DNA from: an uncultured Oscillospiraceae bacterium | Lineage (GTDB): Bacteria > Bacillota > Clostridia > Oscillospirales > Oscillospiraceae | DNA length: 60,615 bases | Direction of reading: 5' to 3' | Assembly: GCA_947626315.1 (NCBI GenBank) | Contig: CANQRQ010000016.1 | Location: 1 to 60,615 of the forward strand | Shown here: positions 17,325 to 25,574 of the stretch, piece after piece | Layout of the letters: the number at the start of each line of letters is the position of its first letter | Position numbering within the stretch: the first letter of the stretch is position 1 | Program-made: the position numbers and the translations under genes | Notes under the pieces: model-generated | Databases searched by the model: none | What the model saw: the letters and a program-made list of their open reading frames with translations, nothing else | What the model was told of the DNA's origin: nothing

Positions 17325-19262
17325 TCAGTTTGGCAGCACATTCCGCCTCATGCCGGTGTAGGCCAGCAGGATATAGACCGCGTAGATCAGGAAGAACACG
17401 CCCAACGAGACCGCCGTGATCGCCGCGGGGCTGTTCCAGCCCACCATGACGCCCGGCTCGGGCATCATGGCCAGGTGCACAATGAAGGAGGCGGCGATCA
17501 GCACCGCCGGGACGGCAGGCAGGCTGTAATACAGGGCAAACTGCCGGCCCAGCGCCCGGGCCATCTCCCGCCGGTCCATGCCCAGCTTGCGCAGGAGCGC
17601 GAATTGCCGCCGGAACCGCTCCGTCTCGCTGAGCTGCTGGATGGTCAGGATGGTGACGGCGGTCAACATCAGGGCCAGGGCCAGATAGTACAGGGGAAAG
17701 CAGACCAGGACGGCCTGGGCGGCCACCTGGGCTTCCTCATAGGCCTTGCTGAGGACGAAGGTATAATTCTCCCGGCCGCGCTCCGCCCTGGCCAGGCCGG
17801 CCAGGGCCTCGTACTGCTTGGTGGTCACAGGCTGGGCGGTTTTGGCGGCGTAGGCCAGGTGATGCACCGGCAGCCCCTCCGCCGCCTCGTCGGGCAATAC
17901 CAGGAGATAGCCCCGGCCGTTGGCCGTCCCGTAGCTCTGGGAGAGATGCTCCGTGTACAGTCCGCTGAGGCTCAGGGCCGTCTGGCCCACCAGAAGCGCT
18001 TCGGGATAGGCCCCCAGGGGCCCGGCCAGGTAGGGCATACAATGGATCAGATACCGCCCCGGTCCGGGCGGCTCCACTGCCGGATAGCCGGCCAGGGTGC
18101 GCAGAGCCGCGTAATCGCTCCAGCGGAGGACGGGGTCGCTGTCGTAGTCATAGTTATAATACGCGTCTTCCAGATAGTCCTGCAGCTGCGTTTTCCCGGT
18201 CATACAGACCGGATACAGCCGCTCCTGCTCCACCGGGATGTTCTCCCCGATATAGGACAGGTACGGTTCAGGGTCCGGCTGCCCGCCCTCGATCCCGATA
18301 TAGAGGTCGAAGCAGGCCGCCTCCGCGGTCCGCCCCTTCAGGATGCCGTAAAGCACGGAGGAGCTGCCCTCGGAGATCAGCGTGGCCGCGAAAACGACGG
18401 AGAGCACCGCCATCAAAACGCCCATGCTGGCAAGCTTGGCCGTCAGGCTGCGGAAAACCAGCAGGCTTTGTCCCCGGTATTTCCGGGCAGGCCGGCGGTC
18501 AAAAAAAGCGGGGACGCCGGAGGCAAAGCTCAGGAAAAAGCCAAACAGGCCGAGAACGGCGCAGAGCGCCCCGGCCAGCGCCACATACATATTCATTTGC
18601 AGGAGCAGGCAAATCCCGATCACCCCAAGGACCAGAGACAAGCCAAACACCAGGCGGCGCAGGGCCCCGGTTTTCAGCACCGCGCCCTCGTTCTGCCGGT
18701 CGAAGTAGATCAGGTCATAGATCTTCATCTTCCGGATGCGTCTCCGGCTCCTGCCCAGGGCGAAGAGATAGATCAGCGCGAAGTACAGCCCGGTCAGGCC
18801 CAGGGCGGGAAGCGAGAAATCCAGAGTAAAACGGTAGGGCTGGGCAAACATGGCCAGCACGATCGCCCGCAACAGCTGCCAGAGCAGGCCGCCGAAGGCA
18901 GCGCCCAGGACCAGGGCGGCGGCGCCCACCGTTACATTTTCCAGGAAGAACAGCCGGGCCACCTGGCGGTTGGTAAGGCCGCTGAGCAGATAGAGCCCGA
19001 ACTCCCGGCCCCGCCGGGAGAGCATGAACCGGGTGGAATAGGCCGCCAGCCAACCGAACACGCACACCACGGCCACGCTGCCCAGGGCGATCATCAGCGA
19101 GAGATTCGCCGACCCGGCCGCCAGGAACCGAACTTCCTCAGACGCCGCCAGGGCGTTGAAGGCGTACAGGAGCGCGGCGGCCAGCACCATGGTGACGAAA
19201 TAGACCAGATAATCCCGGGCCTGCCGCCGGGCGTTGCGCAGGGAGAGCTTACAGTACGTCAC
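17325..19262 (-). CDS. BceB-like ABC permease, module 2
   Basis: 645 residues, the usual BceB length. The GTG at 19262 is chosen because GGGAGG lies about 8 bases upstream; it overlaps the ATPase stop by 14 nt. About ten membrane helices: one near 20-40, three around 60-170, two around 200-260, then one near 285, a large outside domain (about 310-520), and three at the end (YYLALALMLTAVTILTIQQL, YSLPAVPAVLIAASFIVHLA, ISLGVFFLIYAVYILLAY-like). This is the BceB/VraG plan, in which the outside domain binds lipid-II-targeting peptides. It forms a resistance transporter with the ATPase upstream and signals to the module kinase. Confidence 0.9.
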   Translation of the reverse strand: MTYCKLSLRNARRQARDYLVYFVTMVLAAALLYAFNALAASEEVRFLAAGSANLSLMIALGSVAVVCVFGWLAAYSTRFMLSRRGREFGLYLLSGLTNRQVARLFFLENVTVGAAALVLGAAFGGLLWQLLRAIVLAMFAQPYRFTLDFSLPALGLTGLYFALIYLFALGRSRRRIRKMKIYDLIYFDRQNEGAVLKTGALRRLVFGLSLVLGVIGICLLLQMNMYVALAGALCAVLGLFGFFLSFASGVPAFFDRRPARKYRGQSLLVFRSLTAKLASMGVLMAVLSVVFAATLISEGSSSVLYGILKGRTAEAACFDLYIGIEGGQPDPEPYLSYIGENIPVEQERLYPVCMTGKTQLQDYLEDAYYNYDYDSDPVLRWSDYAALRTLAGYPAVEPPGPGRYLIHCMPYLAGPLGAYPEALLVGQTALSLSGLYTEHLSQSYGTANGRGYLLVLPDEAAEGLPVHHLAYAAKTAQPVTTKQYEALAGLARAERGRENYTFVLSKAYEEAQVAAQAVLVCFPLYYLALALMLTAVTILTIQQLSETERFRRQFALLRKLGMDRREMARALGRQFALYYSLPAVPAVLIAASFIVHLAMMPEPGVMVGWNSPAAITAVSLGVFFLIYAVYILLAYTGMRRNVLPN

Positions 19263-20007
19263 TGACGTCACCTCCCAGCGCGGCCAACACGTCCAGGATC
19301 TCGTGATAGAACACGGACCGTTCCCGGCCGCCCCGGAGCAGTTCGTTAAAAACCCGGCCGTCCTTCAAAAACAGCACCCGTTTGGCATAGCTGGCGCTGT
19401 AGGCGTCGTGAGTGACCATGAGGATCGTGGCCCCCATGTCCCGGTTAAGAAGGGACAGGAGCTCCAGCAGATTTTTGGACGCCCGGGAGTCCAGCGCGCC
19501 GGTGGGCTCGTCCGCCAGCAGCAGGGACTGGCCCGCCACAAGGGCCCGGGCGCAGGCGGTCCGCTGCTTCTGCCCGCCGGAGATCTGATAGGGGAATTTG
19601 GCCAGGATGTCCGTAATGCCCAGCTTTCCGGCGATCTCCCGGACCTTGGTTTGCACCGTTTTCGGGTCCGCGTGGTTCAGGGAGAGGGCCAGGCCGATGT
19701 TCTCCTCCACCGTCAGCGTGTCCAGCAGGTTGAAGTCCTGGAACACGAAGCCCAGCCGCTCCCGGCGGAACTTCGCCAAAGCGTCCTCGGACAGCTCGGC
19801 CACGTTGACCCCATCCATCAGGATCTTTCCCGCGCTGACCATGTCGATGGTGGAGATGCAGTTGAGCAGCGTGGTCTTGCCGCTGCCGGACGCGCCCATA
19901 ATGACCAGGAACTCCCCGTCCGCCACGTCGAAGCTCACCCGGTCCAGGGCTTTGGTGACGTTGTTCCGGCTCCCGTATACTTTTTCGATGTTTTGCACTT
20001 GCAGCAT
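19249..20007 (-). CDS. BceA-like ABC ATPase, module 2
   Basis: 252 residues starting MLQVQNIEKVYGSRNNVTKALD, very typical of BceA/VraF ATPases. Walker [31 protein letters not shown], signature ISGGQKQRTACARAL, Walker [16 protein letters not shown]-loop MVTHD. AAAAGGGGG is a ribosome site close to the ATG. It partners the 645-residue permease. A Bce-type box lies 73 bp upstream across the end of the kinase gene, so this pair is probably the main induced target of the module regulator. Confidence 0.93.
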   Translation of the reverse strand: MLQVQNIEKVYGSRNNVTKALDRVSFDVADGEFLVIMGASGSGKTTLLNCISTIDMVSAGKILMDGVNVAELSEDALAKFRRERLGFVFQDFNLLDTLTVEENIGLALSLNHADPKTVQTKVREIAGKLGITDILAKFPYQISGGQKQRTACARALVAGQSLLLADEPTGALDSRASKNLLELLSLLNRDMGATILMVTHDAYSASYAKRVLFLKDGRVFNELLRGGRERSVFYHEILDVLAALGGDVSDVL

Positions 20008-20079
20008 GGTATAACCCCCTTTTGGCCCTATGGTACATCAAAAGGAGCGGCGCTTGTATCGAATAGATATTGATTTTTC

Positions 20080-20094
20080 TTACAGTTTTGTAAG
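20080..20094 (-). promoter_or_regulatory. Bce-type regulator box upstream of module 2 ATPase
   Basis: TTACA-GTTT-TGTAA plus a following G, matching the TNACA-N4-TGTAA consensus known for BceR-like regulators. The kinase stop codon (20080-20082) is its first three bases. A -10 such as GATACA (minus strand, near 20056-20061) is possible, but no good -35 is seen. Confidence 0.65.
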
Positions 20095-21084
20095 CTTCGC
20101 CGGAAAGCTGAGGGTCACGCAGGTCCCCGCCCCTTCCTCGGAAGTCAGCTGGATATCCAGGTCCAGAAAGCCGGACAGCTTTTTGCACAGGTACAGCCCC
20201 ATGCCCGTGGCTCCGCCCCGGGCGCGGCCGTTGGAGCCGGTAAAGCCCCGGTCAAAGACCCGGGGCAATTCATGCTCCGGGATGCCGATGCCGTTGTCCC
20301 GGACGCTGAGCTGCACCCGGTCTTCCAGGGGCTCAGCGGAAATGGCGATCGCCGGCGCTTCCCCCCGGTAGCGGGCAGCGTTCTGAAACAATTGTCCGAG
20401 AATAAAAACCGCCCACTGTTTGTCCGTGTATACCGTCTGCTCCAGGCCCTGCGTCTCAATCTGAACCCCGCTCTGCCTCAGCAGCGTCCGGTGATTCTCC
20501 ACCGCCTGAAAGACGAGCTCCGATAAGGGAAACTGCCGGATCACGCAGTCCCGCTCCGGACTCTCCGCCCGGGCATAGAACAGGGCCCGCTCCACGTGGG
20601 CCTCGATCTGCGCCAGTTCAAAATCCAGCTTCCGCCGGGCTTCCCCCTCCAGCTGACGGCAGACCAGCCGGGCGGCAGTAATAGGGGCCTTAATCTCGTG
20701 GACCCAGCTCTCCACGGTCTCCCGGTAATCCCGCTGGGCGGCCCGGGCGTCGGACACCGCGCCGGTCATCGCCCGCCCCGCCCGGCGCATCAGGTCAAAC
20801 AGGCGGCGCTCATAGAGCGTATCCGCCGGCGGGACGCACTCGGTGAACAGATACTTCTCCTCCAGTCCCTCCAGAATACGCTCCAGCTCCCGGAGGCGGG
20901 CGCGCTGCCGCAGATAGTCTGTTCCCTGTACAGCCAGAAAAATCAGCAGCAAAACCGCCGTCAACAGCGCAAGGACGCCCGGCTGTGTGCCGGTTGCGGC
21001 GAGAAAAAGCCCCGCCGCCCCCAAACAGGCCAGCCAGAGAACGATCCGGCCCAGCCGGTCATACAGAAACTCCCCCAGACTCAT
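20080..21084 (-). CDS. BceS-like intramembrane-sensing histidine kinase, module 2
   Basis: 334 residues. Two N-terminal helices (about 12-28 and 34-52) with almost no loop, a short linker, the phosphoacceptor region SWVHEIKAPITAARL near residue 128, and ATP-binding motifs NAARYR, DNGIGIPEHE and GATGMGLYLCKKL. WVHEIK is the hallmark of the BceS type, which has no ligand domain and is controlled by the partner ABC transporter. It overlaps the response regulator stop as ATGA. Its own stop codon is part of a regulator-binding box. Confidence 0.92.
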   Translation of the reverse strand: MSLGEFLYDRLGRIVLWLACLGAAGLFLAATGTQPGVLALLTAVLLLIFLAVQGTDYLRQRARLRELERILEGLEEKYLFTECVPPADTLYERRLFDLMRRAGRAMTGAVSDARAAQRDYRETVESWVHEIKAPITAARLVCRQLEGEARRKLDFELAQIEAHVERALFYARAESPERDCVIRQFPLSELVFQAVENHRTLLRQSGVQIETQGLEQTVYTDKQWAVFILGQLFQNAARYRGEAPAIAISAEPLEDRVQLSVRDNGIGIPEHELPRVFDRGFTGSNGRARGGATGMGLYLCKKLSGFLDLDIQLTSEEGAGTCVTLSFPAKLTKL

Positions 21085-21746
21085 AGCTGATACCCCATTC
21101 CCCGGCGGGTCTTGATCAGCTCCGGCAGACCCAGCTCCGCCAGCTTGCCCCGCAGCCGCGTCATGTTGACGCTGAGGCTGTTGTCATCGATGTAGATCTG
21201 GCTGTCCCACAGGGCGTCCAGCAGGTCGGCGCGGGAGACGATCTGCCCGGCCTGCCCCATCAGGCAGGCCATGATCTGCAGCTCGTTCCGGGTGAGCTCC
21301 ACGGTCTTCCCCGCCGCCGTCAGGGTCCCCTTGGTCAGGCTCAGGCGCAGTCCCGCTGCTTCCACGGTGTCCGTGGATCCAACGGCGCCGCTGCGGCGCA
21401 GGACCGCCTTGATCCGGGCCAGCAGGACAGGCACGCTGTAGGGCTTTGTGATGTAGTCGTCCCCGCCCAGGCTCAGGGCCCGCACCTCGTCCAGCCCGGA
21501 ATCCCGGCTGGTGACGAAGATCACCGGCGCGGAGACAGCCTTCCGCAGGGCGGCGCAGAGCGCGAAGCCGTCCTGTCCCGGCAGGCCGATGTCCAAAAGG
21601 ATCAGATCCGGCTGCTCCCGTGCCGCCTGCTCTGTCACCGTGGCAAAATCCGTGACCGGGAGCGGCGCGTACCCCTCATTCCGGAGCAGCAGCGAGAGCT
21701 CCTCCCGAATCGCCGGATCATCTTCAAGGATCATGATTTTCCGCAT
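21081..21746 (-). CDS. BceR-like response regulator, module 2
   Basis: 221 residues from the ATG at 21746 (MRKIMILEDD); an upstream in-frame extension lacks homology. The receiver has the phosphoacceptor in LILLDIGLPGQDGF, FVTSR and YITKPY. The C-terminal winged helix with LWDSQIYIDDNSLSVNMTRLR and TRRGMGYQL is characteristic of the BceR group. It probably recognises the TTACA-N4-TGTAA boxes at 20080 and 14928, linking the two modules. A clear promoter is upstream. Confidence 0.92.
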   Translation of the reverse strand: MRKIMILEDDPAIREELSLLLRNEGYAPLPVTDFATVTEQAAREQPDLILLDIGLPGQDGFALCAALRKAVSAPVIFVTSRDSGLDEVRALSLGGDDYITKPYSVPVLLARIKAVLRRSGAVGSTDTVEAAGLRLSLTKGTLTAAGKTVELTRNELQIMACLMGQAGQIVSRADLLDALWDSQIYIDDNSLSVNMTRLRGKLAELGLPELIKTRRGMGYQL

Positions 21747-21801
21747 TTTTCCCACCGTCCTGTTGGATTTCTGTCTGAAACTATTACGTTGCCATATGCT
21801 C

Positions 21802-21830
21802 ATTATAAATGTCCATTTGGATAAAGGCAA
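21802..21830 (-). promoter_or_regulatory. Promoter of module 2 regulator-kinase operon
   Basis: On the minus strand TTGCCT (21825-21830), 17 bp, TATAAT (21802-21807), about 56 bp before the response regulator start. I see no TTACA-N4-TGTAA box here, so basal constitutive expression is likely. Confidence 0.7.
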
Positions 21831-21952
21831 TATCCGTTCGGGGGCTTTCGCCGGGGGAAACCGCCCCCTTATACACATAAGTAGATTTTTTTAAGCGAAT
21901 CTTAAAAACCGTGGACAAAAAGCCGTTCCCGTACAAAAGCAGGTCCGATGTC

Positions 21953-21980
21953 TTGACATTTTTCGCCGTCAGGATATACT
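21953..21980 (+). promoter_or_regulatory. Transketolase operon promoter
   Basis: TTGACA (21953-21958), 16 bp, TATACT (21975-21980). The -35 is perfect. Transcription should begin near 21987, leaving a leader of about 120 nt. Confidence 0.75.
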
Positions 21981-21986
21981 ATCAAA

Positions 21987-22106
21987 AGGAGCCCGGCATC
22001 CGGGATGCAAATCCCGTCCATGCTGCAAACGCGTCCAGACGTCCGCCCAGAGCAGAGCGGAAGGACGGCAAGAGCCGCAGTCAGAGCGGCAGAATGGAGA
22101 AAAGCT
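21987..22106 (+). promoter_or_regulatory. Structured leader of split transketolase genes
   Basis: The leader contains a neat 6-bp hairpin capped by a GNRA-type loop (CGGGAT-GCAA-ATCCCG, 22001-22016). A second possible long pairing (CGTCCGC with GCGGAAGGACG) follows near 22040-22080. It lacks the TPP-riboswitch core sequences. A regulatory function is only a possibility. Confidence 0.3.
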
Positions 22107-22955
22107 ATGACACCTGAAGAAAAAAAGCAGTTGGAAATGACGGCCTGCAGGCTGCGCATGAGCGCCCTGGAGGCCATCCACGCGGCCAATTCCGGCCACC
22201 CGGGCGGAAGCCTCTCGGCGGCGGAGCTGTTCACCTATCTGTATTTCAAGGAACTGCGGATAGATCCGGCCGATCCCAAGGACCCCGGCCGGGACCGCTT
22301 TGTTCTCAGCAAGGGGCACACGGCCCCGGGCCTCTACGCGGCTCTGGCGCTGCGGGGCTTCTTCCCCCGGGAGGACCTGCTGACCCTGCGGCAGATCGGC
22401 AGCCATCTCCAGGGGCACCCCAACATGAACCTGACCCCCGGGGTGGATATGTCCACCGGCTCCTTGGGCCAGGGCATTTCCGCCGCGGCGGGGATGGCGC
22501 TGGCCGCCAAGGTCCAGGGCAAGCCCTGCCGGGTCTACACCCTGCTGGGCGACGGGGAGATCCAGGAGGGCCAGGTCTGGGAGGCGCTGATGTTCGCCCA
22601 CCACTACAAGCTGGACAATCTCTGCGTGATCATTGACAACAACGGGCTCCAGATCGACGGCCCTGTGGGCCAGGTGATGAGCCCTTATCCCATTCCGGAG
22701 AAGCTGCGGGCCTTTGGCCTGGAAGCCGTAGAGGTGGACGGGCACGATTTTGAGCAGCTGGAGGCCGCCTTCAACAAAGCCCGGGAGACCAAGGGCGTGC
22801 CCTTTGCCATCGTGATGCGCACCGTCAAAGGCAAGGGCGTCAGCTTTATGGAGAATCAGGCAGGCTGGCACGGGAAGGCCCCCAGCGCGGAGGAATACAG
22901 ACAGGCTATGGCGGAGCTGAACGCCGCCCTGGCGGAATTGGAGGCACAGGCATGA
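22107..22955 (+). CDS. Transketolase, N-terminal subunit
   Basis: 282 residues; the ATG at 22107 has GGAGA six bases upstream and begins MTPEEKKQLEM. It carries the thiamine diphosphate half of transketolase: SGHPGGSLSAAEL near residue 28, KGHTAPGLYA, and the GDGEIQEGQVWEALMFA metal/TPP motif ending in IIDNNGLQIDG. Split transketolases are common in Clostridia and archaea. It works with the next gene product to exchange two-carbon units between sugar phosphates in the non-oxidative pentose phosphate pathway. The two genes overlap as ATGA, supporting equal synthesis. Confidence 0.93.
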   Translation: MTPEEKKQLEMTACRLRMSALEAIHAANSGHPGGSLSAAELFTYLYFKELRIDPADPKDPGRDRFVLSKGHTAPGLYAALALRGFFPREDLLTLRQIGSHLQGHPNMNLTPGVDMSTGSLGQGISAAAGMALAAKVQGKPCRVYTLLGDGEIQEGQVWEALMFAHHYKLDNLCVIIDNNGLQIDGPVGQVMSPYPIPEKLRAFGLEAVEVDGHDFEQLEAAFNKARETKGVPFAIVMRTVKGKGVSFMENQAGWHGKAPSAEEYRQAMAELNAALAELEAQA

Positions 22956-23893
22956 GCGAACGAATGAAAATTGCGACCCGGGACAGCTTTGGCAGCGCGC
23001 TGAAGGAGCTTGGCGCTGAGCACGCGGATCTGATCGTCTTTGACGCGGACCTGGCCGGTGCCACCAAAACGGGCATTTTTAAAAAGGCTTTCCCCGATCG
23101 GCACTTTAACTGCGGCATTGCCGAGGGGAACATGATGGCTGTGGCCGCCGGGGCCTCCACCATGGGGCTGGTCCCCTTCGTCTCGAGCTTTGCCATGTTC
23201 GCCGCCGGCCGCGCCTTTGAGCAGGTGCGCAACTCCATCGGCTACCCCCATCTGAACGTGAAGATCGGCGCCACCCACGGCGGCATCTCTGTTGGCGAGG
23301 ACGGCGCGTCCCACCAGTGCTGCGAGGATTTCGCGCTGATGCGCTCTATCCCCGGCATGGTGGTGATGTGCCCCTCTGACGACGTGGAGGCCCGGGCCAT
23401 GGTCAAAGCCGCCTACGAATACCGGGGGCCGGTCTACATGCGCTTCGGACGTCCTGCCGTTCCGGTGATCCACGAGGAGGCCGGCTTCTCCTTCACGATC
23501 GGCAAGGGCGAAGTCCTGCGCCAGGGCAGCGACGTGGCCCTGATCGCCAACGGCCTGCTGGCGGCGGAGGCGCTGGATGCGGCCGAGGCTCTGGCCGGAC
23601 AGGGCATCTCCGCCCGGGTGATCAACCTGGCCACCATCAAGCCCCTGGACGAGGATCTGGTCCTCCAGGCGGCCAGGGACTGCGGGAAGATCGTCACCTG
23701 CGAGGAGCACAGCGTCATCGGCGGTCTGGGCGAGGCGGTCTGCGCCGTGATTGCGGAGGCGGGCCTGCCCTGCCGGGTCAAGCGGCTGGGCGTCAACGAT
23801 GCATTCGGCCATTCCGGCCCCGCGGCGGAGCTGCTCAAGCAATTTGGCCTCAGCGCAGCGCATATCGCCGAGCTGGCAGCAAGCCTGATTTAA
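22952..23893 (+). CDS. Transketolase, C-terminal subunit
   Basis: 313 residues; start overlaps the N-terminal subunit stop by 4 nt. It contains the pyrimidine-binding half (FDADLAGATKTGIFKKAFPDR, then NCGIAEGNMMAVAAG with the catalytic Glu) and the C-terminal transketolase domain (GLGEAVCAVIAEAGLP, VNDAFGHSGPAAELL). It forms the active site at the interface with the first subunit in the cytoplasm. It could in principle belong to a related DXP-synthase-like split enzyme, but motif spacing favours transketolase. Confidence 0.93.
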   Translation: MSERMKIATRDSFGSALKELGAEHADLIVFDADLAGATKTGIFKKAFPDRHFNCGIAEGNMMAVAAGASTMGLVPFVSSFAMFAAGRAFEQVRNSIGYPHLNVKIGATHGGISVGEDGASHQCCEDFALMRSIPGMVVMCPSDDVEARAMVKAAYEYRGPVYMRFGRPAVPVIHEEAGFSFTIGKGEVLRQGSDVALIANGLLAAEALDAAEALAGQGISARVINLATIKPLDEDLVLQAARDCGKIVTCEEHSVIGGLGEAVCAVIAEAGLPCRVKRLGVNDAFGHSGPAAELLKQFGLSAAHIAELAASLI

Positions 23894-23909
23894 ATCTTTA
23901 AATCTGTCC

Positions 23910-23957
23910 ATATGAATAATCCGGCGGGCACCTCGGTGCCCGCCGGATTATTCATAT
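23910..23957. terminator. Bidirectional terminator
   Basis: A perfect 23-bp stem (23910-23932 with 23935-23957) between the convergent transketolase and CmpB-like genes. With a 2-nt centre the top pairs must open to form a loop. Its ends are AT-rich on both sides, as in two-way terminators. Confidence 0.8.
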
Positions 23958-23960
23958 ATG

Positions 23961-24689
23961 TTATGTCCGTTTTTCTCTCAACTCTTCCCAGGCCTCATAG
24001 GCCTCCTTCAGATGCTCCAGCAGCAAATGCTCCTCCGTGCGGAAGGCGAAGAGGAAGTGGGTGCGCTCCTCGGCGGCGCGGATATGGGCTTTCAGATTCT
24101 CCACCTTCACGACCACTTGGTTCTCCTCGGCATAGCGCTTGAGCTTGGAGACGATCTGGGCCGAATAGGCCACGTCGATGGTGAACACGCCGAAGAAAAA
24201 GCCGATCACAAAGGAGAACGCCAGGTTGTTGGCCAGCCAGTTCAGCGCGTTGAGAATGTGGGGATGGATGGCGAAGGCATAGAACGCCCCCAGCAGCGCC
24301 CAGGCTGCGGAAAACAGCGGACAGATCAGGCCCTGGATATTCCCCCACATCTGGCTGTAATCCCAGAGCCGGAGCTTCATCCATTTGAGCAGCACGATCC
24401 CCGCCAGATACTCGATGGCCGTCATGCTCAATGCCATGCAGAGCAGCAGCAGGACCCGCCCCCAGGCGCTGCCCCAGAGGCCGCTGCTCTCCCCCCAGCT
24501 TGCCAGCAGATAGAGGATGCAGAGGCCGGCCCCGTAGAGGGGCACATAGGGGCCCACGCAGAAGCCCGGGTTGATCCACCGGTGCTCCGGGTTGGCAGCG
24601 GAGAAGAATTTTCTGAAAACCAGCTCCAGCACCCAGCCCAGGACCGAGCCGATAAAGAAGAGATAGGCCAGACTGAGGAAAACGCTCAT
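23961..24689 (-). CDS. CmpB-type putative ABC transporter permease
   Basis: 242 residues from the ATG at 24689 (GAGGGG five bases upstream); a GTG two codons earlier is possible. Five to six membrane segments in the first 180 residues with the conserved pattern FFIGSVLGWVLE, INPGFCVGPYVPLYG and LWDYSQMWGNIQGLICPLFS mark the putative type IV ABC-transporter family (PF06541). A charged cytoplasmic tail follows (residues about 185-242). No ATPase gene adjoins it. It sits 21 nt after the cyclase-family gene and is likely co-transcribed with it. Function is not established. Confidence 0.8.
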   Translation of the reverse strand: MSVFLSLAYLFFIGSVLGWVLELVFRKFFSAANPEHRWINPGFCVGPYVPLYGAGLCILYLLASWGESSGLWGSAWGRVLLLLCMALSMTAIEYLAGIVLLKWMKLRLWDYSQMWGNIQGLICPLFSAAWALLGAFYAFAIHPHILNALNWLANNLAFSFVIGFFFGVFTIDVAYSAQIVSKLKRYAEENQVVVKVENLKAHIRAAEERTHFLFAFRTEEHLLLEHLKEAYEAWEELREKRT

Positions 24690-24710
24690 ATGCACCCCTC
24701 ACCTTTTAGT

Positions 24711-25463
24711 TCACTCGCAGACGGCGAACACCCGGCAGGGCAGGCCGTTGGCCCCTTTGAAGTTGGGCCAGGAGGCCACCAGCACCGCCCCTACAGGGGG
24801 CAGCTGATCCAGATTGCACAGCAGCTCGATCTGCAGCTTGCCGTGGGACAGGACATAGCGCTCACAGGCCAGGTCCCCCCGCTTGGCGCACTCGGCGGAG
24901 CCATCGGTGTCCAGCGTCTCGTGGCCGTTGGCGGCGGCGCGGCGGACCTCATAGATGTACCGGATCGCCTCCAGGGACCAGCCGGGGAAATTCTCGTTCC
25001 CGTTTTCATCGGTGCCGGACATGGCGTCCATATCGGGCCAGCGCTTGGACCAGTCGGTCCGCAGGGCCACGAAAGCGCCCTCGGGGATCGGTCCGTTTGC
25101 CGCCTCAAAGGCCTTCAGATCCTCCTCCGTCACGCAATAGCAGGGGTCCTGCTTCACCTTCTCGCTGATATCCACCACGCAGAGGGGGAACACCGCGTCC
25201 TTCGCGCCGAAGGCCTCGGCGGTAACAGCGCCCTTCACAAAGTGGGCGGGAAAGTCGATATGCGTGCCAAACTGCCCGGGAAACTTAAAGCTCTGGATCT
25301 GGCACTCCAGCATGGGGTTGCCCCAGTCAAACAGCACCGGGCCCAGCTCGACAGCGCCCGCGGGGATCCCGCTCCAATAGGGGCTGCCGTTATCCATCAG
25401 GTGGGACAGCTCCACCCATTTCATTTCCTTCGCCGCGCTGAGCGCGTCCCACAGCTTGTTCAT
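24711..25463 (-). CDS. Cyclase-family (kynurenine formamidase-like) hydrolase
   Basis: 250 residues. The core motif FGTHIDFPAHF near residue 65 fits the HxGTHxDxPxHF signature of the cyclase family (PF04199), whose members hydrolyse amides, lactones or formamides with a bound metal. Other conserved parts are ELSHLMDNGSPYWSG at the start and ALRTDWSKRW in the middle. AGGAGG precedes the ATG. Kynurenine formamidase is one family activity, but no tryptophan-degradation gene is nearby, so the substrate is open. Confidence 0.85.
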   Translation of the reverse strand: MNKLWDALSAAKEMKWVELSHLMDNGSPYWSGIPAGAVELGPVLFDWGNPMLECQIQSFKFPGQFGTHIDFPAHFVKGAVTAEAFGAKDAVFPLCVVDISEKVKQDPCYCVTEEDLKAFEAANGPIPEGAFVALRTDWSKRWPDMDAMSGTDENGNENFPGWSLEAIRYIYEVRRAAANGHETLDTDGSAECAKRGDLACERYVLSHGKLQIELLCNLDQLPPVGAVLVASWPNFKGANGLPCRVFAVCE

Positions 25464-25538
25464 GTCAAATGCCTCCTGTTTTTATATTTGCCCGTAGTTT
25501 AGCACATTTCCGCTCACCGCGCAACGGGAATTTTGTTC

Positions 25539-25567
25539 TTGACAAGCAGCGCCGGGCTCACTATAAT
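25539..25567 (+). promoter_or_regulatory. Consensus promoter of the T-box/metY transcript
   Basis: TTGACA (25539-25544), 17 bp, TATAAT (25562-25567): a perfect sigma-A-type promoter. Such strength fits a gene whose control lies downstream in a T-box rather than at initiation. Confidence 0.9.
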
Positions 25568-25574
25568 GAAAAAA

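Larger units (their letters stand above)
21747..22106. other. Divergent intergenic region, module 2 regulator and transketolase
   Basis: A 360-bp gap without a gene. It holds the two outward promoters listed separately, a GC hairpin (GGGGGC 21840-21845, GCCCCC 21863-21868), an inverted repeat TTTTTAAG/CTTAAAAA (21888-21895 and 21901-21908), and the transketolase leader. Confidence 0.7.

Noticed and set aside
21747-21878. N-terminal extension of the module 2 response regulator
   Set aside because: The receiver domain starts at MRKIMILEDD, and the extension covers the promoter.
22107-22955. TPP riboswitch expected before a thiamine-dependent enzyme
   Set aside because: The leader lacks the conserved CUGAGA and the other TPP core elements.
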